Positions 1 to 8,807 of a stretch of 62,491 bases of DNA are shown here, one piece after another. Every line of letters starts with the position of its first letter. Positions within the stretch are counted from its first letter, which is position 1. Under the pieces are notes generated by a model. The model was given only the letters and a program-made list of their open reading frames with translations. It was not told the origin of the DNA and searched no databases. The stretch lies in assembly GCA_020632635.1 (NCBI GenBank), contig JACKFE010000001.1, positions 957,501 to 1,019,991 of the forward strand, read 5' to 3'. A program made the translations under genes and the position numbers. Source of the stretch: Nitrospiraceae bacterium (GTDB lineage Bacteria; Nitrospirota; Nitrospiria; Nitrospirales; UBA8639).

Positions 1-763
1 CGGCAGGACTAATCAGCCCACGTGCCACAAACCGGGTACGTAAAAAATCCAGCATCCCACTCCAGTAATCACCACCTTCCGCCTCAACCAGAACCACCGG
101 CATCGGATGCGTTTTTCCGGTTTGGATCAAGGTGAGAACTTCAAAGGCCTCATCAAACGTTCCAAACCCACCAGGAAACACGGCGACTGCGTGGGTCTCC
201 TTCACCAAGAGGAGTTTCCTGGTAAAAAAGTACTTCAGATTTATCGATTTCTTATCATCGGCAATCAGGGCATTCGGCGCCTGTTCAAACGGCAACATAA
301 TATTGACACCGAAGCTATGATCACGACCAGCCCCCTCGTTACCCGCTTGCATAATGCCCGGCCCACCGCCCGTGATGACCATATACTCGTTGTCACGAAG
401 GAGCTGCCCTAAGCGGAAAGCCAGGTGATAATTGGGATCATCGGATTGCGTGCGCGCCGACCCGAAAATGCTCACCTTTCGCACATCCCGATATTCTCCA
501 AAGATTCGAAACGCATACCGAAGTTCTTTTAACGCCCGATGCAGGATCTTAATATCCAAGGCATCAATATCCGAATGATGCAACTTCAGCACACTCGAGA
601 CCATTTCCTTTAACAACAGCGTCCGCAAATCACCTGACGGTGCTGTCCAGAGTTCCGAAACTTTTTGTACAATCTCATCAATTTCGTTCCCGGACGCCTC
701 GGATATATCCCGACGAGAGGCTTTCAGAGAAGAAGCCGACGAGATAGAATGTTTGTTTGGCAT
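1..763 (-). CDS. LOG family protein (nucleotide 5'-monophosphate phosphoribohydrolase type), 3' end cut by window edge
   Basis: Reading leftward from ATG at 763, the frame is open to the window edge (254 codons visible), so the C-terminus is missing. The protein carries the two LOG/lysine decarboxylase-like signatures: a GGGPGIMQAGNEGA stretch and PGGFGTFDE, the nucleotide-binding and catalytic PGGxGTxxE motif. Known LOG proteins cleave the ribose-base bond of nucleoside monophosphates; older annotations call them lysine decarboxylases. An N-terminal extension of about 95 residues, mostly helical in composition, precedes the Rossmann-like core and resembles the longer bacterial type. It is divergent from the dihydrouridine synthase gene, with a 182-bp intergenic region. 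The family call is firm; the substrate is not determined. Confidence 0.9.
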   Translation of the reverse strand, partial: MPNKHSISSASSLKASRRDISEASGNEIDEIVQKVSELWTAPSGDLRTLLLKEMVSSVLKLHHSDIDALDIKILHRALKELRYAFRIFGEYRDVRKVSIFGSARTQSDDPNYHLAFRLGQLLRDNEYMVITGGGPGIMQAGNEGAGRDHSFGVNIMLPFEQAPNALIADDKKSINLKYFFTRKLLLVKETHAVAVFPGGFGTFDEAFEVLTLIQTGKTHPMPVVLVEAEGGDYWSGMLDFLRTRFVARGLISPA

Positions 764-945
764 AATGAACCCGTTCCTATCCTGCAATTTCATGAAACCC
801 ATTGATCATAGACATGATTCTCTGGCACCCTCCAGAGAGTCCCGCCAATTCGAATCTCGATGTGGGATGGGGAACAACCTGAACGAATGTGCAATAACCT
901 AGATATCTTGTCGGCAGACAGACCATTTAACTCAAGCTATCCTCC

Positions 946-2109
946 ATGAATCCTGACCCAACCACATCACCGTCTTTTTGGCAACAGATCCCGCAACCCA
1001 TGATCGGCTTGGCTCCAATGGATGGAGTCACTGATTCCGCCTTTCGCCATATCGTGGCCCTGCACGGGAAACCAGACCTCACGTTTACCGAATTTACCAA
1101 CGTCCATGACATCTGCTCGGGAAGACTGAAAGCCCTCGACAGCCTGTGTTATTCGGAGATTCAACGTCCCGTCATCGCCCAAATCTATGGAAAAGATCCT
1201 GCCTTATTCTATCAAGCCGCTCACGTGGTATGTGAATTGGGGTTTGATGGGCTGGACATCAATATGGGTTGTCCTTCGAAAAACGTGGCTTCCTCAGGCA
1301 GCGGCGCCGGGCTCATACGCACGCCCACCCTAGCGCTGGAACTCATGACCATGGCTCAAAAAGGGATTCAGGATTGGGCCGCCGGACAAACCTTGGCTCA
1401 AGCGGGGCTGAAAACCAAGGCGTTGGAAGCCATCGCCCAACTCCACCACAACCATGCAGTCCCACGCATTCGAAAACCCATCCCCCTCTCGGTCAAAACT
1501 CGCATTGGGTACGATCGGAACATGATCGACGATTGGAGCGCATGCCTGATCCAAGGCAAACCGGCAGTCATTTCCATTCATGGACGGACCCTCTCGCAAA
1601 TGTATAAGGGGCAATCCGACTGGGAGACAATCGCACGGGCAGCCAGCCTCATTCAGCCGCATCGCATCCTGGTCTTGGGCAATGGGGACATCCGGAACCT
1701 GGGAGAGGCGGCCACGCGAATTCGGGAGTCAGGCGTCAACGGCGTCCTCATCGGACGCGGATCGCTGGGGAATCCTTGGGTGTTTCGCGGCATTTCCCAT
1801 CTTCGGGAAAGCCTTGGGATTGGAACATCCTATTGGGAGTCCTCCCACTCACCATCCTTGGAAGAAACATTCAAGATCATGGTCGAACACGCGTCTCTCT
1901 TTGAGCAAATCCATGGGTCCGAGCGGTTCGTACGCATGCGTAAACACCTTGGCTGGTACTGCTCAGGCTTTCCCCATGCCGCCGCCATGCGCGCCCAACT
2001 CGTTCGCACCCACTCCACTCAAGATGTGGAGAATTTGATCACCCAGTACCACACTCACAACCAGCAGACCCAAGTTACCGGCCTCCCTACCGCCATCGCC
2101 GCGTCCTAA
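946..2109 (+). CDS. dus: tRNA-dihydrouridine synthase
   Basis: This FMN enzyme reduces uridine to dihydrouridine in the D-loop of tRNA. Visible family signatures are the N-terminal LAPMDGVTD motif (FMN site), DINMGCP with the catalytic cysteine followed by the GSGAGLI loop, SVKTRIGYD, and the ISIHGRT and LGNGDI barrel strands. The protein is 387 aa, slightly longer than usual because about 30 extra residues lie between the GAGLI region and SVKTRIG. There is no clear Shine-Dalgarno in front of the chosen ATG; the core motif starts at residue 19, so a later start is possible. The stop codon lies one base before the maf start, so the two are probably co-transcribed. The subfamily (DusA, B or C) cannot be settled by eye. 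Confidence 0.93.
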   Translation: MNPDPTTSPSFWQQIPQPMIGLAPMDGVTDSAFRHIVALHGKPDLTFTEFTNVHDICSGRLKALDSLCYSEIQRPVIAQIYGKDPALFYQAAHVVCELGFDGLDINMGCPSKNVASSGSGAGLIRTPTLALELMTMAQKGIQDWAAGQTLAQAGLKTKALEAIAQLHHNHAVPRIRKPIPLSVKTRIGYDRNMIDDWSACLIQGKPAVISIHGRTLSQMYKGQSDWETIARAASLIQPHRILVLGNGDIRNLGEAATRIRESGVNGVLIGRGSLGNPWVFRGISHLRESLGIGTSYWESSHSPSLEETFKIMVEHASLFEQIHGSERFVRMRKHLGWYCSGFPHAAAMRAQLVRTHSTQDVENLITQYHTHNQQTQVTGLPTAIAAS

Positions 2110-2110
2110 C

Positions 2111-2749
2111 ATGTCCCATCCTCGCCTCATCCTGGCTTCCACTTCTCCCAGGCGAAAGGACCTGCTCGCTCTGCTTGGCCTCCCCTTTCACGTAGTCCCG
2201 CCCACAGCTGACGAACACGCCCTCCCCGATGAAACTCCGGCTAACCATGTAGGTCGGCTGGCCTTAGTGAAGGCCCGTTCTGTCGCTCATCACCACCCCA
2301 CAAGCCTGGTCATCGGCAGCGACACGGTGATTGACTTGGATGGAGAGATTCTTGGAAAACCAGCAGATCTTCAAGAAGCCAGATCAATGCTCACCCGTCT
2401 TCGTGGACGGAGTCACATCGTGCATACAGGGGTTGCGCTGGTGAGTGAGGCCAAGGGTATTGAATGCGTGGCTGTGGAATCAGTGACGGTTTGGATCAAA
2501 CACTGTTCCGATCAGACTCTAGAAGCATACCTTCACACCCAGGATAGCCTAGGGAAGGCCGGGGCCTATTCCATTCAAGGAAAGGGAGCCCACTTGATTG
2601 AGAAAATCGAGGGAGATTATCCGGCAGTCGTCGGGCTGCCATTAAGACGAACGGCTAAGTTCCTAAAAGATGTCGGGGTCAACTTGCCACATCCGGTAGA
2701 AGCCATTTACCGAGCAAAACCGTATGCGAATTGGAGGGAATTTTCATAG
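2111..2749 (+). CDS. maf: Maf family nucleoside triphosphate pyrophosphatase
   Basis: Maf proteins hydrolyse non-canonical or excess nucleoside triphosphates (dTTP/UTP or m7GTP types) to monophosphates. The 212-aa product has the family start LASTSPRRKDLL, the GSDTVIDLDG strand with the catalytic aspartate, LGKPAD, and the C-terminal KIEGDYPAVVGLPL motif. These match the full length of the family (about 190-210 aa). It begins one base after the dihydrouridine synthase stop, which suggests translational coupling. The motif set fits the YhdE-type dTTP/UTP group better than the YceF type, but this is a judgement by eye. Confidence 0.93.
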   Translation: MSHPRLILASTSPRRKDLLALLGLPFHVVPPTADEHALPDETPANHVGRLALVKARSVAHHHPTSLVIGSDTVIDLDGEILGKPADLQEARSMLTRLRGRSHIVHTGVALVSEAKGIECVAVESVTVWIKHCSDQTLEAYLHTQDSLGKAGAYSIQGKGAHLIEKIEGDYPAVVGLPLRRTAKFLKDVGVNLPHPVEAIYRAKPYANWREFS

Positions 2750-2960
2750 CCGGGTCTCGGCCCGGCAGCCGAGGTCCTTTTGTTTCGGCAAAAGGACCCA
2801 AAACCATTTTCGCCCGTGCGTAGCCCCTCCGGTGAGACTTTGCCACAGAACCAAATTATGTGGCTGTGCAACTCGCTCCGCTCGAACAAGCGCAGTCTGA
2901 AAAGTCGAATTTGGTTCCGCAGCAAAGCCGCGCCCAAGGCGAATCTGTAGACCCCAACAA
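2749..2960. repeat. Intergenic block with two hairpins, possible dispersed repeat and terminator
   Basis: Directly after the maf stop are two inverted repeats. One has a 6-bp GC stem (2749-2754 with 2761-2766). The other has a perfect 10-bp stem, GGTCCTTTTG with its complement (2773-2782 with 2789-2798). The first could help terminate maf transcription, though no T-tract follows. The rest of the block has no open frame that looks like a gene. Its wording (a hairpin followed by CAAAAGGACC, then CTCGCTCCGCTC) resembles dispersed intergenic sequences seen in many bacterial genomes, but no second copy was noticed in this window. Confidence 0.4.
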
Positions 2961-3386
2961 CTATTTTTTGTCCTTTCCACGATTTTCCTCAGGACCAGTC
3001 CACTCAAGGAATGCATTACCTACTGCCAAGTTTAGAAAGGAGTTGGTCTGCCTAAGGTAAAACCAAATTGCAGATGTTCCCGGTGGCGGATCTGGAAGCG
3101 AATATGTCCCTTTTCGGGGGTGGCCTTCACCAGTATCAACCACTACGGCTCCTGGTACCAACCAATTATACCTAATATCGGGAGGCTCTATTGCCAAGTA
3201 TGCTACTTCATCCAGGATTAGGCGGGCAGGTCGATACATTTCTCTGCCTGATTCATTTTCCATATCTCCAATCCAGACCAACAGATTGCAGGTAATTCGA
3301 CGGTTCAAATAATCCATCTCAAAACGAACCAACTCGGCGTCATGGAAACCATTTGGCAACTTCTGGGAAAGCTCTTGGAATGTCAT
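2961..3386 (-). CDS. Hypothetical protein, 141 aa
   Basis: I do not recognise this protein. It is soluble, with no signal peptide or membrane segment. The first half has the pattern GFHDAELVRFEMDYLNRRI, followed by an acidic region and several beta-strand-like segments; the last ten residues are highly charged. The look (short, FHDAEL near the start, beta-rich) resembles small orphan or immunity-like proteins, but this is only an impression. It stands alone between the repeat block and a bidirectional terminator, facing maf. Confidence 0.6.
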   Translation of the reverse strand: MTFQELSQKLPNGFHDAELVRFEMDYLNRRITCNLLVWIGDMENESGREMYRPARLILDEVAYLAIEPPDIRYNWLVPGAVVVDTGEGHPRKGTYSLPDPPPGTSAIWFYLRQTNSFLNLAVGNAFLEWTGPEENRGKDKK

Positions 3387-3634
3387 TTTCAGATCAAATC
3401 GTACTGGGTTAAATTAAGTGGCCAATGAAAATACTGGCTAGTATAGCTCTTTATTTTGTTAAGGAACACCAAGTAAATGCTCTGACAGCTCGACCAAAAT
3501 ATTTAGATAGTTTAAGGATACCTACACGGTTTCGTCCTTCGAGACGAAACAAAAAATCGTTGCACCCAACGGCCGCACACAGTGTAACAAGCCCGGCATG
3601 CGGGGGCTAAATCCTGCACAATCCTTGGCATAAA

Positions 3635-3666
3635 AAAAGGCGGCTCTCATATGAGAGCCGCCTTTT
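3635..3666. terminator. Perfect 32-bp palindromic terminator
   Basis: Positions 3635-3650 are the exact reverse complement of 3651-3666. The GC-rich stem core is GGCGGCTCTCAT, flanked by A and T runs on both sides. Read leftward it ends in seven T residues, so it fits a rho-independent terminator for the gene whose stop is at 3695. It could also work for rightward transcription. Confidence 0.9.
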
Positions 3667-3694
3667 ACCAAGACCTGAAAATATAGATCGAGAT

Positions 3695-4447
3695 TTACAT
3701 AAACTTCATAAATTTGTCTTTGGCTTCGTCCATGACCTGGGCGGTAATTTCTGACTGACCCCGCTCTTTGACCAACCGTTCAATTTCCCGCTTAGCCATG
3801 GGGCGAATAAAATCGGGGATATTATCCAACCGTTGCTGGGCTTCCGCGGTCCATTTGATACCCTCGGTGGAGGCATTCTTGGAATCATCCATCACCTGCA
3901 AGGTCACCGTCGTATAGCCGTTTTTTCTGGCATAGGTTTCCACACTGCTCTTGACCATGGGCTGCACGAAGGAGGGAAGTTTCGCCAGTTTTTCCTGAGC
4001 ATCGGCCGTCCAGAGGAGTTGTGGCCCCGCAGGCGCTGTGGGCCCGGATGCTCCACCGGAGGTCAGCCCCATTTGCGCCACCATCGCCGAGAATGGACAC
4101 CCGCCTCCCTCCGAAGGGGCACCAGAGGCACTCGTGGCCGCGGGAGCACTCGCTGATTGTCCCCCTTGAATTTTCTCATTTAAATAGGCCGCCATCTGCC
4201 CCGCACCGGCCGAGACAGTTTCCTCAAGCCCACCTCGAGTCATTTCCAATGGTTTAGGCGCCTCAGTGCGCCCGCCCAATTGGACGCCCAGCGAAGACAC
4301 CATTTGCGTTTCACCGGGATTGGTCACCATGGAAAACCGGGACTGGCAAGACGGGCACTCAAAAAAGACGCCCAGCGAGCCCTCAGCAGGTTTTTCTACC
4401 TTGTCAAAGGTCATATACGTTTCGCATTTGAGACAGACGAATTTCAT
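3695..4447 (-). CDS. Zinc-ribbon protein with two tandem PCP_red (BchB C-terminal-like) domains
   Basis: The 250-aa protein has three parts. Residues 1-45 form a CxxC...CxxC zinc ribbon (CLKC and CPSC). A low-complexity Ala/Gly/Ser/Pro linker of about 100 residues follows. Then come two copies of a roughly 45-residue module, each starting WTADAQ or WTAEAQ, with LPSFVQPMVK or IPDFIRPMAK and ending QVMDD or QVMDE. This module is the small C-terminal domain known from the BchB/ChlB subunit of light-independent protochlorophyllide reductase. The rest of BchB is absent, so it is not itself a reductase. It is followed 50 bp upstream by the Mrp ATPase on the same strand, which suggests a joint role in metal-cluster handling. 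That role is inference. Confidence 0.82.
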   Translation of the reverse strand: MKFVCLKCETYMTFDKVEKPAEGSLGVFFECPSCQSRFSMVTNPGETQMVSSLGVQLGGRTEAPKPLEMTRGGLEETVSAGAGQMAAYLNEKIQGGQSASAPAATSASGAPSEGGGCPFSAMVAQMGLTSGGASGPTAPAGPQLLWTADAQEKLAKLPSFVQPMVKSSVETYARKNGYTTVTLQVMDDSKNASTEGIKWTAEAQQRLDNIPDFIRPMAKREIERLVKERGQSEITAQVMDEAKDKFMKFM

Positions 4448-4497
4448 AACGATTCCCTTCTGAGCGCCAGCCGAAGCTAACGATCCCTTCGAGGCGT

Positions 4498-5421
4498 TTA
4501 CCCGTTCTTCCCGGCTAACACCTGTTGATAATCCAATAAGGTATGCACTTTTTTGGCAATCTCCTGATATTTCGCCACCGTAGGGTGTGATCCATCCAAA
4601 ATCGGCTCCCCCTTATCAAAGGTGCGGGCAAAACTCCGATCAAACGGCACACGTCCTAACAGCGGCAAGTTCAATGCTTCACACATCGACTCGGTATCCC
4701 CTTCAAACAACGGATTTTCTTCCCCGCAAGAGGGACAGCGGTATTGGCTCATATTTTCTACCACCCCTAATATTTCAATCCCCAGTTCCTGGGCATACGC
4801 AATGGACTTTTGCACTACATTCGAGGCCACTTCGGACGGCGTGGTCACGACCACGGCCCCGGCTAAATCGGGAATGAGGCCGGCCAGCAGCGGAGGCTTA
4901 TCCGCCGCTGCCCCAGGAGGCAGATCCGCCAACAGATAATCCAATTCTCCCCACACCATATCGGAGAGAAACTCCCGAATCACATTCATTTCCGTCAGCC
5001 CCAACCAGACCGGGCTCAGGTCCATTGGCCCCTTCCACCGAACAGGAGCATTCTCTTGAAGGAGAAAATCCATCGACGCGACCTTGATATTGAACGGACC
5101 CGTCGGCGGCACCGCCCCCTCCGGGGTATCCAAGAGACCCTTCCCGCGCATCCCCAGCATTTGCGGCACACACGGCCCGTTAATATCCACATCCAGCAAC
5201 CCCACCCGTTGATCCATCCGCGCCAAGGCCAGGGCCAAATTCACGGTGGTCATGCTTTTCCCCACACCACCTTTGCCGCTCATCACCACCACCTTGCGGC
5301 GAATACCCTTCATGCGGGACATGACCAATTTGGTCTGGGCAGAAATCTGCTCAACCACCTTGGCATCGTCAGAGTAATGGAGCTTATTCAAAATCGTCTT
5401 CAGATCGTTTGATTGACTCAT
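4498..5421 (-). CDS. mrp: Mrp/ApbC family iron-sulfur cluster carrier ATPase
   Basis: Mrp-family P-loop ATPases bind and transfer [4Fe-4S] clusters. The 307-aa protein has a deviant Walker A, SGKGGVGKS (about residues 48-56), the LLDVDINGP strand, the LADLPPGAA switch, and a CPSC pair near residue 225 that matches the cluster-binding CxxC. A leader of about 40 residues precedes the ATPase domain; this is shorter than the usual DUF59 domain and does not obviously match it. It lies upstream of, and in the same direction as, the PCP_red protein, so the two probably form an operon ending at the terminator near 3650. Confidence 0.92.
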   Translation of the reverse strand: MSQSNDLKTILNKLHYSDDAKVVEQISAQTKLVMSRMKGIRRKVVVMSGKGGVGKSMTTVNLALALARMDQRVGLLDVDINGPCVPQMLGMRGKGLLDTPEGAVPPTGPFNIKVASMDFLLQENAPVRWKGPMDLSPVWLGLTEMNVIREFLSDMVWGELDYLLADLPPGAAADKPPLLAGLIPDLAGAVVVTTPSEVASNVVQKSIAYAQELGIEILGVVENMSQYRCPSCGEENPLFEGDTESMCEALNLPLLGRVPFDRSFARTFDKGEPILDGSHPTVAKYQEIAKKVHTLLDYQQVLAGKNG

Positions 5422-5730
5422 TGTCTACACCCTCTCGTGAAAAGGCTGAGATTAGGTAGAAACCAGGATTCACGGTACCACAGCATTTTTTCCAGCGTCA
5501 AACCAGCCGATGGCCCTTCATCACCTGTTACCCACCCCAAAGTGGAGGAGCTCTTGATCAAGCAAAACACATTAATGAACCATCTTCCACTTTTATAGAC
5601 CTAGGGGGGATCCCACCTTCATAACCCGAATGAGTGGTGTTAGAGTGATAGTCTGGTTGGGTAACACCTTGTCCACTGAGAAGGAGGGGGAATAATCCAG
5701 CGAACAAAAGACATGAAACCACTGGAAATC
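5422..5730. other. Intergenic region without visible genes
   Basis: These 309 bases lie upstream of mrp and downstream of the phospholipase-like gene. I see no convincing open frame, RNA gene or strong terminator. The mrp promoter must be here, but no clear -35/-10 pair stood out. Confidence 0.5.
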
Positions 5731-6171
5731 TGGCTATTGCAAACAGCGGTCAATGAACCCGGTAATCTTCTGAGCTTTAGCCACGATACCTCGGGCCTCC
5801 ACGGCCCCGGCCGGCCCCAAGGGCCCATCATACACAACGGCGAGTCGCACGGTGCTGGGACTCCCCGTGTATCCCCCGGTCAGACGCATCGATCCCTCCC
5901 GCACCGGGATGAAATCCTCGGCTACCCATAGCCCATTGGAATCTTGAAAATATAAGGTAAACCCTTGACCGCCTTGATAGTGGGACGGATGGGCGGGAGT
6001 AAAATCCACCCAAAACTGCGTGGCATCCAACTCAGGTTCGTAGCATTGTCCGCTTCCCTGAATGCGTAAATCTCCACGAAAGAAATAGTCCAAGACAGCT
6101 GCGGAGTAGCCCACGGCGCGGGGGATGAGATGTGAGGCATAGGCATCGTACACAGCATCATCTAACCGGAG
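5731..6171. repeat. Left copy of a 441-bp near-identical direct repeat
   Basis: This block covers the 3' end of the left phospholipase-like gene and matches 8367-8807 with about nine mismatches counted by eye. Outside the block the two genes are clearly less similar. It is the expected trace of gene conversion or a recent unequal exchange within the duplicated cassette. Confidence 0.9.
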
Positions 6172-7293
6172 CTGGCCAATCAGATCGTATTGCAACGATC
6201 CAAAGCCAAATTTCGCTAGAACTTGGTTCCCGGTGTATTTGGCGACACGGGCACGTGGATCACTGGGCGAGCCTAGTCGTAATAACGTCACATATGATCG
6301 GCCTGCAGGAAAGGGAGAATTAGCAGGAATTAATTCAGATAAACTGGGATAACTATATGAGGGAAAATTGGCCAAAGGCTGAAATGGAATGGTGTCATCG
6401 CTAAAGAAATTGGCATTAGTATACTCAGCCACCCCCACATTAGAACCTAACGTTGCATCTGGATTACTACCGGTAAATATGTTGTGATCAAACAGATTGC
6501 CCAACGGGTTTCCATCGGGATGTCCGCTTTCCAACAAAGAAGAATCAGGACTGATCTCCCCTCCTCCTACATAGGCTGCAACAGTTTGGCGAGCCATGTA
6601 GTCGTGGAGGCCATCCACATCCAATCTTCCTAATAGGCCAATGAATTCGGATAAATCTAAATGGGGATCATTGCGTACGTGGGCCGGATTGGCCGAATCT
6701 TGAATCAGGTGCATAATCTGTCCCAGGGCTCGGAAGGTGTTGCCCCACTGTTCATCCCGCTCTGCCTTGGTTTCAGAGGTCAGCGCTTTAGAATAATACT
6801 CCCGGGCATCGTTCCACGACCACTTTTGTTCTCCCATTGGTTGAAGGCTCCATTTGATTGAAGAATCAAAAGGCCCAGGACGTAATCCAGCATTGGAAAT
6901 AGGATCATGAAAATGCCCAAACGGTCTTGCCCCATCATCCTCCTTATCGCCTCCTTGGATCATTAATGCTTTTGGCGTCCCCCCATTAATAGAAGCATCC
7001 AATCCTCCTTCTAAGCCTAATTGGTTAACTAATAATGTATTTAGCTTACTTGCATTAGTAATGATGGCCTGCTCGGTAAGCTCTTTATGAGTTTTTACCT
7101 CCCACGCCCAGCTACAATTAGGAAAACACAAAACCCAAAATAGACAAATGGTTGAAGCTACAAAGGATATGGGAAATAATAGGAATCCGATTAGTTCAGG
7201 ATGACTAATGATCAAAGAGGATTCACGCAAAAAAGAGAAAGAAAAAGACTTTTTAAGTCCTTCAAGACTTCTCCTTTTGGGATAGATTTTCAT
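5734..7293 (-). CDS. Secreted zinc-dependent phospholipase C / S1-P1 nuclease-like protein, left copy
   Basis: 519 aa. A long N-terminus with a hydrophobic segment is followed by a predicted cleavage just before WEVKTH. In the Zn-phospholipase C / P1 nuclease fold the mature protein begins with a Trp that binds zinc. Further ligands fit: HFHDP, and HLIQDSANPAH, whose H-x3-D-x5-H spacing equals that of Bacillus cereus phospholipase C (His118, Asp122, His128). This supports an exported hydrolase of phosphoesters, though the substrate is unknown. A C-terminal beta-rich domain of about 140 residues is almost identical to that of the paralogue at 8370-9824. A good ribosome site precedes the ATG. 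It is the last gene of the left cassette, after a small membrane protein. Confidence 0.75.
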   Translation of the reverse strand: MKIYPKRRSLEGLKKSFSFSFLRESSLIISHPELIGFLLFPISFVASTICLFWVLCFPNCSWAWEVKTHKELTEQAIITNASKLNTLLVNQLGLEGGLDASINGGTPKALMIQGGDKEDDGARPFGHFHDPISNAGLRPGPFDSSIKWSLQPMGEQKWSWNDAREYYSKALTSETKAERDEQWGNTFRALGQIMHLIQDSANPAHVRNDPHLDLSEFIGLLGRLDVDGLHDYMARQTVAAYVGGGEISPDSSLLESGHPDGNPLGNLFDHNIFTGSNPDATLGSNVGVAEYTNANFFSDDTIPFQPLANFPSYSYPSLSELIPANSPFPAGRSYVTLLRLGSPSDPRARVAKYTGNQVLAKFGFGSLQYDLIGQLRLDDAVYDAYASHLIPRAVGYSAAVLDYFFRGDLRIQGSGQCYEPELDATQFWVDFTPAHPSHYQGGQGFTLYFQDSNGLWVAEDFIPVREGSMRLTGGYTGSPSTVRLAVVYDGPLGPAGAVEARGIVAKAQKITGFIDRCLQ

Positions 7294-7372
7294 TCCCCTT
7301 GCTCCTCTTTAAAAAATTCCCCTTGAAAAGATAACCGGTCTTCCTGATTACCACCAGGAGTGGTGGTCTATT

Positions 7373-7708
7373 TCATTGTTTGGTTTGATTCCTTGCATTG
7401 CGTGGTTGTCTTTCTATTTTTTCAAGAAAAAAACCAATGCCTCCCCCTATGATGGCATACAGAAAAGTCCCCAAAATAGAAAAGAAAAAAATATAGGACG
7501 AGACAGGTCCATATAAAAATGTATTACCATGAGGAATAACTTTGAGGAACATAACTAAAGGGAAATCTAAGAAAAATACTACCCATGCCTGTCCCTCTCC
7601 ACTCCCCCCCGTGACCACTAAAATTGGCACTACGGTAAAAAGATGAAATAATCCCCCTATAAAGCCCCATACTATTCGCGGCTTATATTTAGGCCAATAT
7701 GCATTCAT
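7373..7708 (-). CDS. Small membrane protein, left cassette copy
   Basis: 111 aa with about three to four hydrophobic segments, and no recognised family. It is a diverged paralogue of the protein at 9860-10180: both begin MN-x2-W-x5-RIV and share a GG-x-GE motif followed by FF and an L-x-LP-x-V pattern. By that comparison the start is the ATG at 7708, although an in-frame ATG lies seven codons upstream. It sits between the PKD-gene remnant and the left phospholipase-like gene, the same order as in the right copy. A role in export or anchoring of the neighbouring secreted enzyme is only a guess. Confidence 0.65.
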   Translation of the reverse strand: MNAYWPKYKPRIVWGFIGGLFHLFTVVPILVVTGGSGEGQAWVVFFLDFPLVMFLKVIPHGNTFLYGPVSSYIFFFSILGTFLYAIIGGGIGFFLEKIERQPRNARNQTKQ

Positions 7709-7734
7709 GATTTTCAAACCACCATTCACTTTCC

Positions 7735-8250
7735 TAATAATTCTGGATGCGCCATCGGCTGTCGTCGTCTAGGACAAATTCCACCTCCAGTAGAAATTGG
7801 ATCGTGCCACGATGAGTGGCGTGGATGACCGAGCCACAATCCGGTATCCTTGCCCATCGGTGAGTTGCAGAGGCACACCAAACGTCGTGGCTAATTCCCC
7901 CAGGTGATCTTTCAGCACCGTCCAGTCATGCCGCATGACCTCACGCTTTTGCGAATGAATATGCATGAGAGCCTCCTCGATATTTCCTTGCGCTAATGCT
8001 CCCATCAGGTCGGTCCAGTCCGCATTGAGCCGAGCTTCCAGGGCCTCAGCATCTTCCATCGACATGACCGCCCTCCCTTCGAATGATCACTCACATCAGT
8101 GATCACCATGACTGTGGACATGTGGAGACCAGATTGGGTGAAGCTAATGATATACTTGTTAAGTCCGGCCCCTGAGTATTGATGTTGCCATCACCTTGAT
8201 GATCCCTTAGGATTTGGACAACCGGTTGGTCGATTTCCAAAAAATATGTA
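7735..8250 (-). pseudogene. Decayed 3' remnant of the large PKD surface protein gene
   Basis: The stretch aligns with 10219 to about 10745, the 3' end of the complete PKD gene. Nearly intact is a segment reading EARLNADWTDLMGALAQ onward (98-codon open frame 7769-8065). A one-base deletion near 7805 relative to the intact copy destroys the last 25 or so residues. Upstream, the DHQGDG motif survives in one frame near 8195, VMVITD in another, and the frame changes again before the LEARLN segment. At least three frameshifts and the loss of the first 1,000 codons make it a pseudogene. It marks the upstream limit of the left duplicated cassette. Confidence 0.88.
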
Positions 8251-8366
8251 GGTAAGCTCGGCAAGCCCTCCGTGCCTATCAGGTGCCCCCTCCCCTATCC
8301 CTTCATTCAAACTGGCAAGAAACGACTGCTTCGAGAGGAATTGATGCAATGATTGAACAGCTCGTT

Positions 8367-8807
8367 TGGCTATTGCAAACAGGTGTCAATGAACCCCGTA
8401 ATCTTCTGAGCTTTAGCCACGATACCTCGGGCCTCCACGGCCCCGGCCGGCCCCAAGGGCCCATCATACACAACGGCGAGTCGCACGGTGCTGGGACTCC
8501 CCGTGTATCCCCCGGTCAAACGCATCGATCCCTCCCGCACCGGGATGAAATCCTCGGCTACCCATAGCCCATTGGAATCTTGAAAATATAATGTAAACCC
8601 TTGACCGCCTTGATAGTGGGACGGATGGGCGGGAGTAAAATCTACCCAAAACTGCGTGGCATCCAACCCAGGTTCGTAGCATTGTCCGCTTCCCTGAATG
8701 CGTAAATCTCCACGAAAGAAATAGTCCAAGACAGCTGCGGAGTAGCCCACGGCCCGGGGGATGAGATGTGAGGCATAGGCATCGTACACAGCATCATCTA
8801 ATCGGAG
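8367..8807. repeat. Right copy of a 441-bp near-identical direct repeat
   Basis: Partner of 5731-6171, offset by 2,636 bp. It covers the 3' end of the right phospholipase-like gene. In the translated overlap only two residues were seen to differ, against many in the N-terminal halves. Confidence 0.9.

Noticed and set aside
3425..3610. 61-codon forward frame before the terminator
   Set aside because: No ribosome site and no recognisable composition; probably chance.
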